Below are positions 50,386 to 58,003 of a stretch of 64,000 bases of DNA, one piece after another. The stretch comes from Salinilacustrithrix sp003476595 (GTDB lineage: Bacteria > Actinomycetota > Acidimicrobiia > Acidimicrobiales > Salinilacustritrichaceae). The notes beneath the pieces were generated by a model. It was not told where the DNA came from. It did no database searches and saw nothing but the letters and a program-made list of their open reading frames with translations. Each line of letters opens with the position of its first letter. Position 1 is the stretch's first letter. The stretch spans positions 1-64,000 of the forward strand of contig CAXAUZ010000012.1 of the NCBI GenBank assembly GCA_963972525.1, given 5' to 3'. Position numbers and translations under genes: made by a program.

Positions 50386-50799
50386 ATGGCCGGCGACGAC
50401 GACCTGGTGACATCTCGGGGCCTGCGCGTCCCGGCCGCAGCGATCCGCTGGTGGGCGAGCCGGTCCGGCGGACCCGGCGGCCAGCACGCCAACACGTCCG
50501 ACACCCAGGTGACGGTGGAGCTCGACCTCGAGGCCGCCGCCCTGCCCGCGGGCGTCACCGAGCGCCTGCGCACCGCCCACGGGGACGCGGTCCGGGCGTC
50601 GTCGTCGGACTCGCGCTCGCAGTACCGGAACCGCCAGCTCGCCCGGAAGCGCCTCGCCGACCTGATCGACGGCGCGGCGAAGCCGCCGGCGCGGCGCCGA
50701 CCGACCAAGCCGTCGCGGGGCGCCAAGCGCCGCCGCCTCGAGGCCAAGCGCCAGCAGAGCGAGAAGAAGGCCCGCCGCTCCTGGCGTCCGGATCGCTAG
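50386..50799 (+). CDS. arfB: Ribosome rescue factor ArfB-like (peptidyl-tRNA hydrolase)
   Basis: 137 residues. Release-factor-like domain with GGQ loop in ASRSGGPGGQHANTSDTQV, then a flexible linker and a basic tail (RRRPTKPSRGAKRRRLEAKR, QQSEKKARRSWRPDR) that enters the empty mRNA channel. Frees peptides from stalled ribosomes without a stop codon. The start is an ATG; CACACT lies 6 nt upstream. Its stop overlaps the convergent dehydrogenase gene within CTAG. Confidence 0.88.
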   Translation: MAGDDDLVTSRGLRVPAAAIRWWASRSGGPGGQHANTSDTQVTVELDLEAAALPAGVTERLRTAHGDAVRASSSDSRSQYRNRQLARKRLADLIDGAAKPPARRRPTKPSRGAKRRRLEAKRQQSEKKARRSWRPDR

Positions 50800-52010
50800 C
50801 TGCGGGGAACCTCGGACCAGGGCTTGTCCTTGTCGACCCGGATGTCGCCGGGCAGCCCCAGCACGCGCTCGCCGAGGATGTTCTTCATGACCTCGGTGGT
50901 GCCGCCCTCGATGGAGTTGGCCCGGCTGCGCAGGAACGACTGCTGGGTGGAGCCGCCGAACATGCCGACGCCCCCGCTGCGGTCGAAGTCGTAGGTGCCG
51001 TAGAGCATGCCGTGGGCGCCCATGCAGTCGACGGCGAAGCTCATGATGTCCTTGTTGAGCTCGGCCATGGCCAGCTTCGCGACGGAGCCCTCGGGGCCGG
51101 GGTCGCCGAGCTTGCGCATCTCGCTGGCCCGGATGTTGGTGAGCCGCGAGATCTCGGCGCGGACCCAGAGCTGCATGAACTCGTCCTTGGTGGCACCGTC
51201 GTCGGGGTCGCAGTGCTCCTGCCAGGCCTGCTTGGCCACGGCGATGGGGCCGGACTCCCGGGGCGGGATGGAGCCGCCGATGGACACCCGCTCGTTCATC
51301 AGCGTGGTGATGGCGACGCGCCAGCCCTCGCCGACCTCGCCGAGGCGCTCGGCGTCCGGGATGCGCACGTCGGTGAAGTACACCTCGTTGAACTCGGCGT
51401 CGCCCGTCATCTGGCGCAGCGGGCGGACCTCGACGCCGGGTGCCTGCATGTCGACCACGAAGTGGGTGAGGCCGGCGTGCTTGCCCGCCTGCGGGTCGTG
51501 GCGTGCGACCAGGGTGCCGAAGCGCGACACGTGGGCGAGGGTCGTCCAGACCTTCTGGCCGTTGACGATCCACTCGTCGCCGTCCTTGACCGCGCTGCTG
51601 GACAGGCCGGCGACGTCGGAGCCGGCGCCGGGCTCGGAGAAGAGCTGGCACCAGATCTCCTCGCCCGTGAACAGCGGGCGCAGGTAGCGGTGCTTCTGCT
51701 CGTCGGAGCCGTGCGTGTAGATGGTGGGCGCCGACATGCCGTGACCGATCGGGTTGCGACCGGCGGCGTTGGGCGCGCCGGCGGCGTGCAGGCGCTCGTT
51801 GATCACCTTCTGGAACCTCGCCGGCAGCCCGAGGCCGCCGAAGCCCTCGTCGTAGTGGACCCATGCGAGCCCGGCATCGAACTGCGCGCCGAGGAACTCG
51901 ACGACGTCGGTGTCCTTGGGCGGGTGCGCCTCGAGGAGCGCCTCGATGGCGTCCAGGACGCGCTGCTCGTCGGGATCGGTGACGGTGGGGGTGCGTTCGG
52001 TGACGGCCAT
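50796..52010 (-). CDS. Acyl-CoA dehydrogenase
   Basis: 404 residues with all usual segments: LFSEPGAGSDVAGLSSSAVK, IVNGQKVWTTLAHVSRFG, MTGDAEFNEVYFTDVRIPD, and the catalytic region NSIEGGTTEVMKNIL with the base glutamate. A flavoenzyme introducing a double bond into an acyl-CoA, probably with large or branched substrates (fadE class). Promoter carries a strong palindromic operator directly upstream. ArfB lies convergent downstream. Confidence 0.92.
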   Translation of the reverse strand: MAVTERTPTVTDPDEQRVLDAIEALLEAHPPKDTDVVEFLGAQFDAGLAWVHYDEGFGGLGLPARFQKVINERLHAAGAPNAAGRNPIGHGMSAPTIYTHGSDEQKHRYLRPLFTGEEIWCQLFSEPGAGSDVAGLSSSAVKDGDEWIVNGQKVWTTLAHVSRFGTLVARHDPQAGKHAGLTHFVVDMQAPGVEVRPLRQMTGDAEFNEVYFTDVRIPDAERLGEVGEGWRVAITTLMNERVSIGGSIPPRESGPIAVAKQAWQEHCDPDDGATKDEFMQLWVRAEISRLTNIRASEMRKLGDPGPEGSVAKLAMAELNKDIMSFAVDCMGAHGMLYGTYDFDRSGGVGMFGGSTQQSFLRSRANSIEGGTTEVMKNILGERVLGLPGDIRVDKDKPWSEVPRS

Positions 52011-52016
52011 GGAGCG

Positions 52017-52040
52017 ATCGTACTTGACCGATCGGTCAAG
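52017..52040 (-). promoter_or_regulatory. Promoter with TetR-type operator
   Basis: 18-bp perfect palindrome CTTGACCGATCGGTCAAG (52023-52040) directly before -10 TACGAT (52017-52022), 6 nt before the ATG; a TTGCCT -35 at 16-bp spacing overlaps the upstream edge. Repressor binding would cover the spacer. Typical of TetR-family control of acyl-CoA genes. Confidence 0.7.
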
Positions 52041-52058
52041 GCAAGTCGGAGACGCCCG

Positions 52059-52628
52059 TCACTCGGCCAGGCCGGCCTCCTCGAGGCGTTCGAGCAGGCG
52101 ATCCCGGACCGACACCCCGGGGGCGCGCGCCTTCTCCCCCGCCACCCGCCAGCCGTGGCGGGAGGAGTAGACGAGCGGATCCGCCTTCAGCCGGCCCGGC
52201 CCGACGTCGCGGACGTCGACCACGTAGCAGTCGTGGTCGAGGCCGAGGTCGAGCTTCTCCCGGATCTCGCATCGCAGCCAGGCCAGGCAGTCCACGACGT
52301 GGGGCACGGGGCCGACGCCCTCGACCTCGGTCTCGGTGAGGTACTCGTCGAACAGCCGGTGGAACTTGCGGCCCGGGTAGCTGAAGTACTGGCCCTCCTC
52401 GACCTGGTCCCCGGCCAGGATCGACACGCTGAACCAGCCCGCCGCCTCGATGAGCGGGTGGGTGTCGTGCTTCGGGGAGACCGAGGCCAGCAGGACCGGC
52501 TCCTCGAAGCTGATCTGGGAGATCCAGTGGGAGGTGTAGGCCCGGGTCACCCCGTCGTGGCGGGCGGCCACCACCTGCACGCCCTTGGTCATCTGGCCCA
52601 GGCACTGCTTGACGTCGCGATCGATCAC
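52059..52628 (-). CDS. Flavin reductase-like FMN-binding protein
   Basis: 189 residues, GTG start. Flavin reductase-like split barrel: LGQMTKGVQVVAARHDGVTR, YTSHWISQISFEEPVLLASV, FSVSILAGDQVEEGQYF. Could supply reduced flavin to a monooxygenase or act as flavin-binding enzyme itself. TACCCT lies 7 nt before the start and the palindrome CCCTCCGGAGGG (52628-52639) overlaps the start codon, so an operator is possible. Located between the acyl-CoA dehydrogenase and the RIO kinase. Confidence 0.8.
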   Translation of the reverse strand: MIDRDVKQCLGQMTKGVQVVAARHDGVTRAYTSHWISQISFEEPVLLASVSPKHDTHPLIEAAGWFSVSILAGDQVEEGQYFSYPGRKFHRLFDEYLTETEVEGVGPVPHVVDCLAWLRCEIREKLDLGLDHDCYVVDVRDVGPGRLKADPLVYSSRHGWRVAGEKARAPGVSVRDRLLERLEEAGLAE

Positions 52629-52641
52629 CCTCCGGAGGGTA
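52628..52641 (-). promoter_or_regulatory. Palindrome and -10 box at flavin reductase start
   Basis: CCCTCCGGAGGG (52628-52639) and -10 TACCCT (52636-52641) overlap at the GTG start. A repressor or a hairpin here could control initiation. Confidence 0.42.
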
Positions 52642-52655
52642 GGTGCGAGCCGGCG

Positions 52656-53414
52656 CTAACCGAAGGCGGCGCCGAGCAGGTCGGCGAAGACCTCCTCGGG
52701 GTCCTCCTCGATCCCATGCCGGACGAACCACCCGAGCACGTTGGTGACGTCGCGGTGCAGGAACGAGAGCCCGCCTGGGTTGGCTGCGATGTCGACGGCC
52801 TGGGGGAAGTCGATGAACCACACCTCGCCCTCCCACCACAGCAGGTTGTACGCCGACAGGTCCCCATGGGCCCAGCCGGCGGAGGTGATGCCTCGCAGGC
52901 CCTCGACCACGTCGTGCCACGCCCTGCGCACCTCCGCCGGCGAGAGGCGAGCCGCCGCCAGCTGGGGGGCGGCCCCATCGGCTGCGCCCACGTACTCCAT
53001 CAGCAGCACGTCGTCGGCGTAGGACACCGGGTATGGCACGCGGCAGCCCGCTGCGTGGAGCTGCGCGAGCACGTCGTGCTCGTGACCGAGCCAGCGGTCC
53101 TGGAGCAGCTTGCGGCCGTAGGTGGTCATCGCCTCGACGGCGCGACGGTCACGGGTCTTGCGGAACTGTCGGCCCTCCCGGTACTCGACGTCGTGGCGGA
53201 ACGCGGAGGACCGCTGGACGCCGAGCGCCTCGAGCTGGCCCTTCGTCGTCACGGTGCGGGGCAGGTAGCGCTTGCGGGCCAGCAGGCAGGTGCGGCCGTC
53301 GGCGCCGACGCGCTCGACGACGTCGATCTGGGCCTCCTTGCCGGATCGCAACGTGCCGAGCTCGTGCTCATCGACGGGGTCGTGGACGAGCCAGGTGGGG
53401 TGGTCGGAGGGCAA
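52656..53414 (-). CDS. RIO-type serine/threonine kinase
   Basis: 252 residues starting at TTG; chosen because AGGAG lies 5 nt upstream and no better start exists. RIO1-type kinase segments: LGTLRSGKEAQIDVVER (phosphate loop, Lys), then a long charged middle (ERGLEY region), ASAGWAHGDLSAYNLLWWEG (catalytic loop HGDLS.YN) and VWFIDFPQAVDIAANPGG (metal loop, DFPQ). Bacterial RIO kinases have unknown targets. The gene is led by a structured leader with a small ORF. Confidence 0.88.
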   Translation of the reverse strand: MPSDHPTWLVHDPVDEHELGTLRSGKEAQIDVVERVGADGRTCLLARKRYLPRTVTTKGQLEALGVQRSSAFRHDVEYREGRQFRKTRDRRAVEAMTTYGRKLLQDRWLGHEHDVLAQLHAAGCRVPYPVSYADDVLLMEYVGAADGAAPQLAAARLSPAEVRRAWHDVVEGLRGITSAGWAHGDLSAYNLLWWEGEVWFIDFPQAVDIAANPGGLSFLHRDVTNVLGWFVRHGIEEDPEEVFADLLGAAFG

Positions 53415-53435
53415 CGGGACTCCTGTGTGCGCAAC

Positions 53436-53470
53436 GGTCGAGGGACTCGACCGCCCGCGGGAGCACCCGC
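53436..53470 (-). promoter_or_regulatory. Two hairpins in RIO kinase leader
   Basis: GGTCGAG-TCC-CTCGACC (53436-53452, 7-bp stem) and GCGGG-TGCT-CCCGC (53457-53470, 5-bp stem), read on the minus strand, between the small ORF and the kinase start. No T-run. Compatible with an attenuator. Confidence 0.5.
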
Positions 53471-53474
53471 GACC

Positions 53475-53528
53475 TCAGGCGCTCCGGGGCGCGCGGCCGA
53501 CGATGGGGTTCGCGGATCGGGCAGTCAT
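53475..53528 (-). CDS. Upstream small ORF (17 residues) in RIO kinase leader
   Basis: MTARSANPIVGRAPRSA, ATG start with GGAGGAGG 9 nt upstream, stop 60 nt before the kinase TTG. It lies within the predicted 146-nt leader. Too short to judge by composition; the strong ribosome-binding site is the main support. A leader peptide is the simplest reading. Confidence 0.4.
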   Translation of the reverse strand: MTARSANPIVGRAPRSA

Positions 53529-53566
53529 GTCCGTGCGCCTCCTCCACTCGTCGGCCAGGTGGTGCG

Positions 53567-53572
53567 ACCCTA
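53567..53572 (-). promoter_or_regulatory. Candidate -10 box for RIO kinase leader
   Basis: TAGGGT on the minus strand; transcription would begin near 53560, about 32 nt before the small ORF. Confidence 0.4.
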
Positions 53573-53603
53573 CGGCGGCCCCTCGACCAGCGGCCAGCGC
53601 TTT

Positions 53604-54377
53604 TCAGTTGAGGCGGGCCCGCAGGCGGCGGGCCTTGGCCAGCTCGTCGTCGGGGTCCGACGTGTGCCCGTCCTCGACCAGGGACTCGAGCACCTTGGCG
53701 GCCCGGACGAAGTCGCCGCAGGCGGCGAGGGCGCCGCCGTAGGCGCGCCGGTCGTCGGGCGTGGCGCCCGGCACCAGGGTCCGCAGGCGCGAGGCCCAGA
53801 GCAGAGCGGCGCGGTCGTTGCGCTGGCGGTGGATCGCCACCAGGTTGGAGAGGATGCGGGCGACGACGGCCCGCGGCGGCACCGGGTCCAGGTAGGCGTC
53901 GAGGTCGATGCCGGGCGCGAGGCGGGAGAACTGGTCGTCGAGCTCGGCGCGGTCGAGGATCCGACCGCCGGCGAACGCGTCGACCCAGCGGCGCGCCCCG
54001 GTGGTGGTGCAGGTCATGAAGTGGGCGGGGGTGCCGACCCCGGCGAGCGCGACGCCGGCCCGTCGACCGACCTCGATCAGGGCCACCGACAGGGTGATCG
54101 GGATGCCGCGCCGTCGCTCCAGCACCTCGTGGAGGTAGGAGTTGCGCGGGTCGTAGTAGTCGACCTGGTCGCCGACGAACCCCCAGCGCCCGAACAGGGT
54201 CGTGGTGAGGGCGGGCAGGGTCGGCTCCGGCACGGACCGGGCCAGCTCGTCGAGGCGGGCCAGGTTGGCCGCCACGTCGCAGCTCGGATCCGCGTGGACG
54301 GCGATGAGCAGCGCGGCCTCGTCGAGGGGGAAGTCGGGCCGGGACACCAGGTCCGCGAAGCGCTCCGTCACCTCCAC
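53604..54377 (-). CDS. SirB1-like transglutaminase-fold protein
   Basis: 257 residues, GTG start with TACCGT 7 nt upstream. Transglut_core2 part (VSRPDFPLDEAALLIAVHAD, YDPRNSYLHEVLERRRGIPI, SVALIEVGRRAGVALAGVGT, HFMTCTTTGARRW) followed by helical TPR-like repeats (ILSNLVAIHRQRNDRAALLW, GGALAACGDFVRAAKVLESL). The catalytic Cys of transglutaminases is not evident. SirB1/YchA function is unknown. Convergence/divergence: divergent from the acyl-CoA ligase at 54519. Confidence 0.82.
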   Translation of the reverse strand: MEVTERFADLVSRPDFPLDEAALLIAVHADPSCDVAANLARLDELARSVPEPTLPALTTTLFGRWGFVGDQVDYYDPRNSYLHEVLERRRGIPITLSVALIEVGRRAGVALAGVGTPAHFMTCTTTGARRWVDAFAGGRILDRAELDDQFSRLAPGIDLDAYLDPVPPRAVVARILSNLVAIHRQRNDRAALLWASRLRTLVPGATPDDRRAYGGALAACGDFVRAAKVLESLVEDGHTSDPDDELAKARRLRARLN

Positions 54378-54384
54378 GCCGGCG

Positions 54385-54390
54385 ACGGTA
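54385..54390 (-). promoter_or_regulatory. Candidate -10 box for SirB1-like gene
   Basis: TACCGT on the minus strand, 7 nt before the GTG; leaderless arrangement. Confidence 0.42.
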
Positions 54391-54456
54391 GCCCCCGGCC
54401 GCCGAGCGTGCGCCGGGAACCGCCGGCACCCCGGCGAGGTGGTCCGGCCCCGCGGC

Positions 54457-54462
54457 TACGGT
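54457..54462 (+). promoter_or_regulatory. Candidate -10 box for fadD-like gene
   Basis: TACGGT, 56 nt before the ATG at 54519; leader of about 50 nt containing the CCAGGAGACC ribosome-binding site. Confidence 0.35.
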
Positions 54463-54518
54463 CTGCGTCGCGCCCCGGCGCACGTTCCCGCCCACTCGTT
54501 CCAGGAGACCGCCACCAC

Positions 54519-56075
54519 ATGTACCCCGGTGCTTTCGCCGCCACCCGGCCCGACCACCCGGCCGTGATCATGGCCGGCACGGGTCAGACCACGACCTACG
54601 CCGAGCTCGACGAGGAGGCGAACCGGCTGAGCCAGCTGCTCCGCTCGGTCGGGCTGCAGCCGGGCGACCACGTGGCGTTCTGCATGGAGAACCACCCCCG
54701 GTTCCTCGCCGTCGCCTGGGGCTGCCACTACGCCGGCGTCTACTACACGGCCATGTCGTCGCGGCTCAACGACGACGAGATGCAGTACATCCTCAACGAC
54801 TGCGGGGCGAAGGCCTTCATCACCACCGCCTACAAGCGCGAGGCGGCCGAGAAGCTGCTCGGCCAGGCGCCGAACGTGGAGACGTGGCTGATGATCGACG
54901 GCACCGTCGACGGCTACGAGTCCTACGAGGACACCATCGCCGGCCAGCCCGCCGAGCCGCTCGAGGGCCGCATCGCCGGCGCCGACATGCTCTACAGCTC
55001 CGGCACCACCGGCAAGCCCAAGGGCGTCAAGCCGCCCATGCCCAGCCAGCCGCTGGAGGACGCCGGCACCTCGGTGTACGGCCTGATGGCGATGCTGTTC
55101 GGCCTCACCGAGGACAGCGTGTACCTGTCGCCGGCGCCGCTTTACCACGCCGCGCCGCTGCGGTTCTGCATGGGCGTCCACATGTCCGGGGCCACCGTCG
55201 TGGTGATGGAGCGCTTCGACCCCGAGGAGGCCCTGGCGCTCATCGAGAAGCACCGGGTGACGCTGAGCCAGTGGGTGCCGACCATGTTCATCCGCATGCT
55301 CAAGCTCCCCGACGAGGTGCGGGCGAAGTACGACGTGTCGTCGCTGCAGGTGGCCGTGCACGCCGCCGCGCCGTGCCCGGTCGAGGTCAAGCGCCGGATG
55401 ATCGAGTGGTGGGGCCCGGTGCTGCACGAGTACTACGCCGGGACCGAGGGCAACGGCTTCGTCTACTGCAACAGCGAGGACTGGCTGGAGCACCCCGGCT
55501 CCGTGGGCAAGGCCCTGATCGGCACCCTCCACATCGTCGACGAGAACGGCGAGGAGCTGCCCGTCGGCGAACCGGGCACGGTGTACTTCGAGGGCGAGAA
55601 CGCGGCCACGTTCCAGTACCACAACGACCCGGACAAGACCGAGGACTCCCGCGACCCCAAGGGTCGGGGCTGGTCCACCCTCGGCGACGTCGGCCGCCTC
55701 GACGAGGACGGGTTCCTCTACCTCACGGACCGCAAGGCGTACATGATCATCTCGGGCGGGGTGAACATCTACCCTCAGGAGGCCGAGAACGTCCTGGCCA
55801 TGCACCCCAAGGTGTACGACGTGGCCGTGTTCGGCGTGCCCAACGAGGACTTCGGCGAGGAGGTCAAGGCCGTCGTGCAGCCGGCCGAGGGCACCGAGCC
55901 CTCCCCGGAGCTGGCGCGCGAGCTCATCGCCTTCTGCCGCGAGAAGCTGGCCGACGTGAAGTGCCCCCGCTCGATCGACTTCCGCGACGAGCTGCCCCGC
56001 CACCCCACCGGCAAGCTCTACAAGCGCCTGCTCAAGGACGAGTACTGGCAGGGCCACGACTCCGGCATCATCTGA
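54519..56075 (+). CDS. Acyl-CoA synthetase (AMP-forming)
   Basis: 518 residues. Adenylate-forming enzyme: LYSSGTTGKPKGVKPPMPSQ (P-loop), YYAGTEGNG (motif before the adenylate), GDVGRLDEDGFLYLTDRK and a C-terminal hinge with PTGKLYKRLLK (catalytic Lys). Activates an acid (fatty or bile-acid-like) to acyl-CoA. ATG with AGGAG 11 nt upstream. Convergent with an MFS gene. Confidence 0.92.
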   Translation: MYPGAFAATRPDHPAVIMAGTGQTTTYAELDEEANRLSQLLRSVGLQPGDHVAFCMENHPRFLAVAWGCHYAGVYYTAMSSRLNDDEMQYILNDCGAKAFITTAYKREAAEKLLGQAPNVETWLMIDGTVDGYESYEDTIAGQPAEPLEGRIAGADMLYSSGTTGKPKGVKPPMPSQPLEDAGTSVYGLMAMLFGLTEDSVYLSPAPLYHAAPLRFCMGVHMSGATVVVMERFDPEEALALIEKHRVTLSQWVPTMFIRMLKLPDEVRAKYDVSSLQVAVHAAAPCPVEVKRRMIEWWGPVLHEYYAGTEGNGFVYCNSEDWLEHPGSVGKALIGTLHIVDENGEELPVGEPGTVYFEGENAATFQYHNDPDKTEDSRDPKGRGWSTLGDVGRLDEDGFLYLTDRKAYMIISGGVNIYPQEAENVLAMHPKVYDVAVFGVPNEDFGEEVKAVVQPAEGTEPSPELARELIAFCREKLADVKCPRSIDFRDELPRHPTGKLYKRLLKDEYWQGHDSGII

Positions 56076-56110
56076 GCCGTTCGTCGGCCCTGGCGGGCCT
56101 CCTCACTTCT

Positions 56111-56139
56111 GGAGTTGTTCGGCAGAGCCTCACAACTCC
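56111..56139. terminator. Bidirectional terminator candidate
   Basis: GGAGTTGT and ACAACTCC, 13-nt loop holding a small GGC-AGA-GCC stem, between convergent genes. The stem is AT-richer than the surroundings; no T-run. Confidence 0.6.
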
Positions 56140-56146
56140 CAGCGGG

Positions 56147-57343
56147 TCACGATGTGCCTCGCGAGGCCACCACGAGGGACCGCCCGTAGACGACGCCGGC
56201 TGCGGCCAGCGCGGAGGCCAGGCCGGCGAGCAGCCAGGCCAGGCCGTAGCCGGCGGAGTCCACGACCACGCCGAACAGGATCGGCCCGGTCAGCGCGCCC
56301 ACGTAGACGCCGGTCTGGGTGATGCCGGTCGCAGCCGCCGGGGCCGTCGGGTTGAGACGGACCACGGCGAGGTTGAACAGGCCCGGCCACGCCCAGCCCG
56401 AGCCGAAGGCCACCAGTGCGCCGAGCAGGTGGGTGGGGACGAGGCCGGGCGCGAGCAGGAAGTAGCCGAGCGCCCCGCCGGCGAGCAGCACCGAGACGAC
56501 CGGCAGGTGGCGGCCGCCCCGCCGGTCGGCTCTGGCGCCGACCACGAGCCGCATGGCGATGCCGGCGGCGCTGCCGAGGGTGAGGACCACGCCGGCTGCG
56601 GACTCCCCCAGGCCGGCCTCGACGCCGGCGGACACCACGAAGGTGGCCAGGGTCCCGTTCGCCGCCGCGGCGAAGCCCACCGCGGCCGCCAGCACCACCA
56701 GCGGACCGATGGGGACGTCGGCCCGTCGGCCGGCCGGGCGCCGTCCACCAGCCGGCACCGCAGCGACCGGCACCGCGATGGCGGCTGCGGCTGCCCCCAG
56801 CGAACCGGCAGCGAAGGCCCACCGCCACCCGACCGTGACGGCGATGGCGGGGACGGCCAGCCCGCCGAGCAGCGTGGCGCCCGGCATGCCGGCCTGCTTC
56901 ACGGCCAGCGCCCAGCCCTGCCGGGTGGGATGGATCCCCTTGGCCAGCAACAGGTTGGCCCCGACCTGGGCGAGGGAGTTCGCCGGTCCGGCCACCAGCA
57001 GCGAGAGCAGCAGCCAGGCGTACCCCGGCGAGAGCGCGAGCGTCGCCTGCAGCACCGCGGAGGCGATGGCCGCGCTGCGCATCGCCCGCCCCGGGCCGAC
57101 CCGCTCCGCGAGGCGGCCCATGAGCGCGCTCGCCACGGCCGCCGCGCCGAAGAACGCGCCGGACGCGACGCCGAGGCGGGTGGCGCCGAGCTCCACGTCC
57201 CGCCCGATCTGCACGGCGAGGGCACCGGTCATGAACACGGGCAGCGTCCCGACCAGCGCCACCGAGACCGCCGCCAGCTGCAGGCGGCGTTCGGTGACGC
57301 CCGGGACCAGCGAGCCGTCGGGTGGCGCCGGCGCCTCGGTCAC
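56147..57343 (-). CDS. MFS transporter
   Basis: 398 residues, GTG overlapping the LOG stop. Twelve predicted membrane spans: LQLAAVSVALVGTLPVFMTG, AFFGAAAVASALMGRLAERV, LALSPGYAWLLLSLLVAGPA ... with the GRLAERVGPGRAMR loop characteristic of the family. Substrate unknown; the subfamily is general drug/metabolite exporters. Cotranscribed with LOG at 57340. Confidence 0.85.
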   Translation of the reverse strand: MTEAPAPPDGSLVPGVTERRLQLAAVSVALVGTLPVFMTGALAVQIGRDVELGATRLGVASGAFFGAAAVASALMGRLAERVGPGRAMRSAAIASAVLQATLALSPGYAWLLLSLLVAGPANSLAQVGANLLLAKGIHPTRQGWALAVKQAGMPGATLLGGLAVPAIAVTVGWRWAFAAGSLGAAAAAIAVPVAAVPAGGRRPAGRRADVPIGPLVVLAAAVGFAAAANGTLATFVVSAGVEAGLGESAAGVVLTLGSAAGIAMRLVVGARADRRGGRHLPVVSVLLAGGALGYFLLAPGLVPTHLLGALVAFGSGWAWPGLFNLAVVRLNPTAPAAATGITQTGVYVGALTGPILFGVVVDSAGYGLAWLLAGLASALAAAGVVYGRSLVVASRGTS

Positions 57344-57978
57344 GGCTCGATCCACTTCGGTTCGACGCGGGGCTCGTGGGCGTCGAGCAGGTCGAGGAGC
57401 GCCGCGACGGACGGGGCGCAGTAGAGCTGCTCGCGGTTCGCGGCGCCGACGAAGCCGTCCGCCACCGTGCGGTCGAAGAAGGCGAACAGGTCGTCGTAGT
57501 AGCCGCCGACGTCGAGGAAGCCGATCGGGTTGTCGTGCAGGCCGATCTGGGCCCAGGTCGCGACCTCGGCCATCTCCTCGAGGGTGCCCAGGCCACCGGG
57601 GAGCACGACGTAGCCGTCGGCCAGGTCGTGGAACCTGGCCTTGCGGGCGTGCATGTCCGCGGTGTGCTCCACCTCGAACGTGCCCCGGTGGTGGGCGCGC
57701 TGGGGCGATGCCGTCACGCCGTCGGGGAACAGGCCGGCGGGCAGGACGCCGATGACGTGGCCGCCGGCGTCGAGCGCGCCCGTGGCCAGGGCGCCCATGA
57801 GCCCGGCCGAGCCCCCGCCGTAGACCACGGTGATCCCACGCTCGGCGAGGGTGCGGCCCAGCTCGTCCGCGGCGGCGACGAAGGCCGGGTCCCGGCCGGG
57901 CGACGACCCGCAGAACACGCAGATCCGACCCAGGCGGGTCGGTCGATCGGCAGCGCTCCTGGACGGTCCGGTGGGCAC
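57340..57978 (-). CDS. LOG family nucleotide phosphoribohydrolase
   Basis: 212 residues, GTG start. RICVFCGSSPGRDPAFVAAA, GITVVYGGGSAGLMGALATG and PGGLGTLEEMAEVATWAQIG are the family motifs (Arg and Glu in the active site). Plant-like cytokinin-activating or house-cleaning hydrolase of nucleoside 5'-monophosphates. Start supported by TAGCGT 6 nt upstream. Divergent from GDPD. Confidence 0.9.
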   Translation of the reverse strand: MPTGPSRSAADRPTRLGRICVFCGSSPGRDPAFVAAADELGRTLAERGITVVYGGGSAGLMGALATGALDAGGHVIGVLPAGLFPDGVTASPQRAHHRGTFEVEHTADMHARKARFHDLADGYVVLPGGLGTLEEMAEVATWAQIGLHDNPIGFLDVGGYYDDLFAFFDRTVADGFVGAANREQLYCAPSVAALLDLLDAHEPRVEPKWIEP

Positions 57979-57984
57979 CGCCCG

Positions 57985-57994
57985 ACGCTACCGT
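57985..57994. promoter_or_regulatory. Overlapping divergent -10 boxes
   Basis: ACGCTACCGT. Minus strand reads TAGCGT (57990-57985) 6 nt before the LOG GTG; plus strand reads TACCGT (57989-57994) 9 nt before the GDPD ATG. The two -10 boxes share one TA, so one element could direct transcription both ways. Confidence 0.5.
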
Positions 57995-58003
57995 CGGCCC
58001 CCG

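Noticed and set aside
49050..56075. Plus-strand frame of 2341 codons
   Set aside because: It is the antisense of several real minus-strand genes (pyk, dehydrogenase, flavin reductase, RIO kinase, SirB1); only its end is the acyl-CoA synthetase from 54519. Long shadow frames are common at this GC content.
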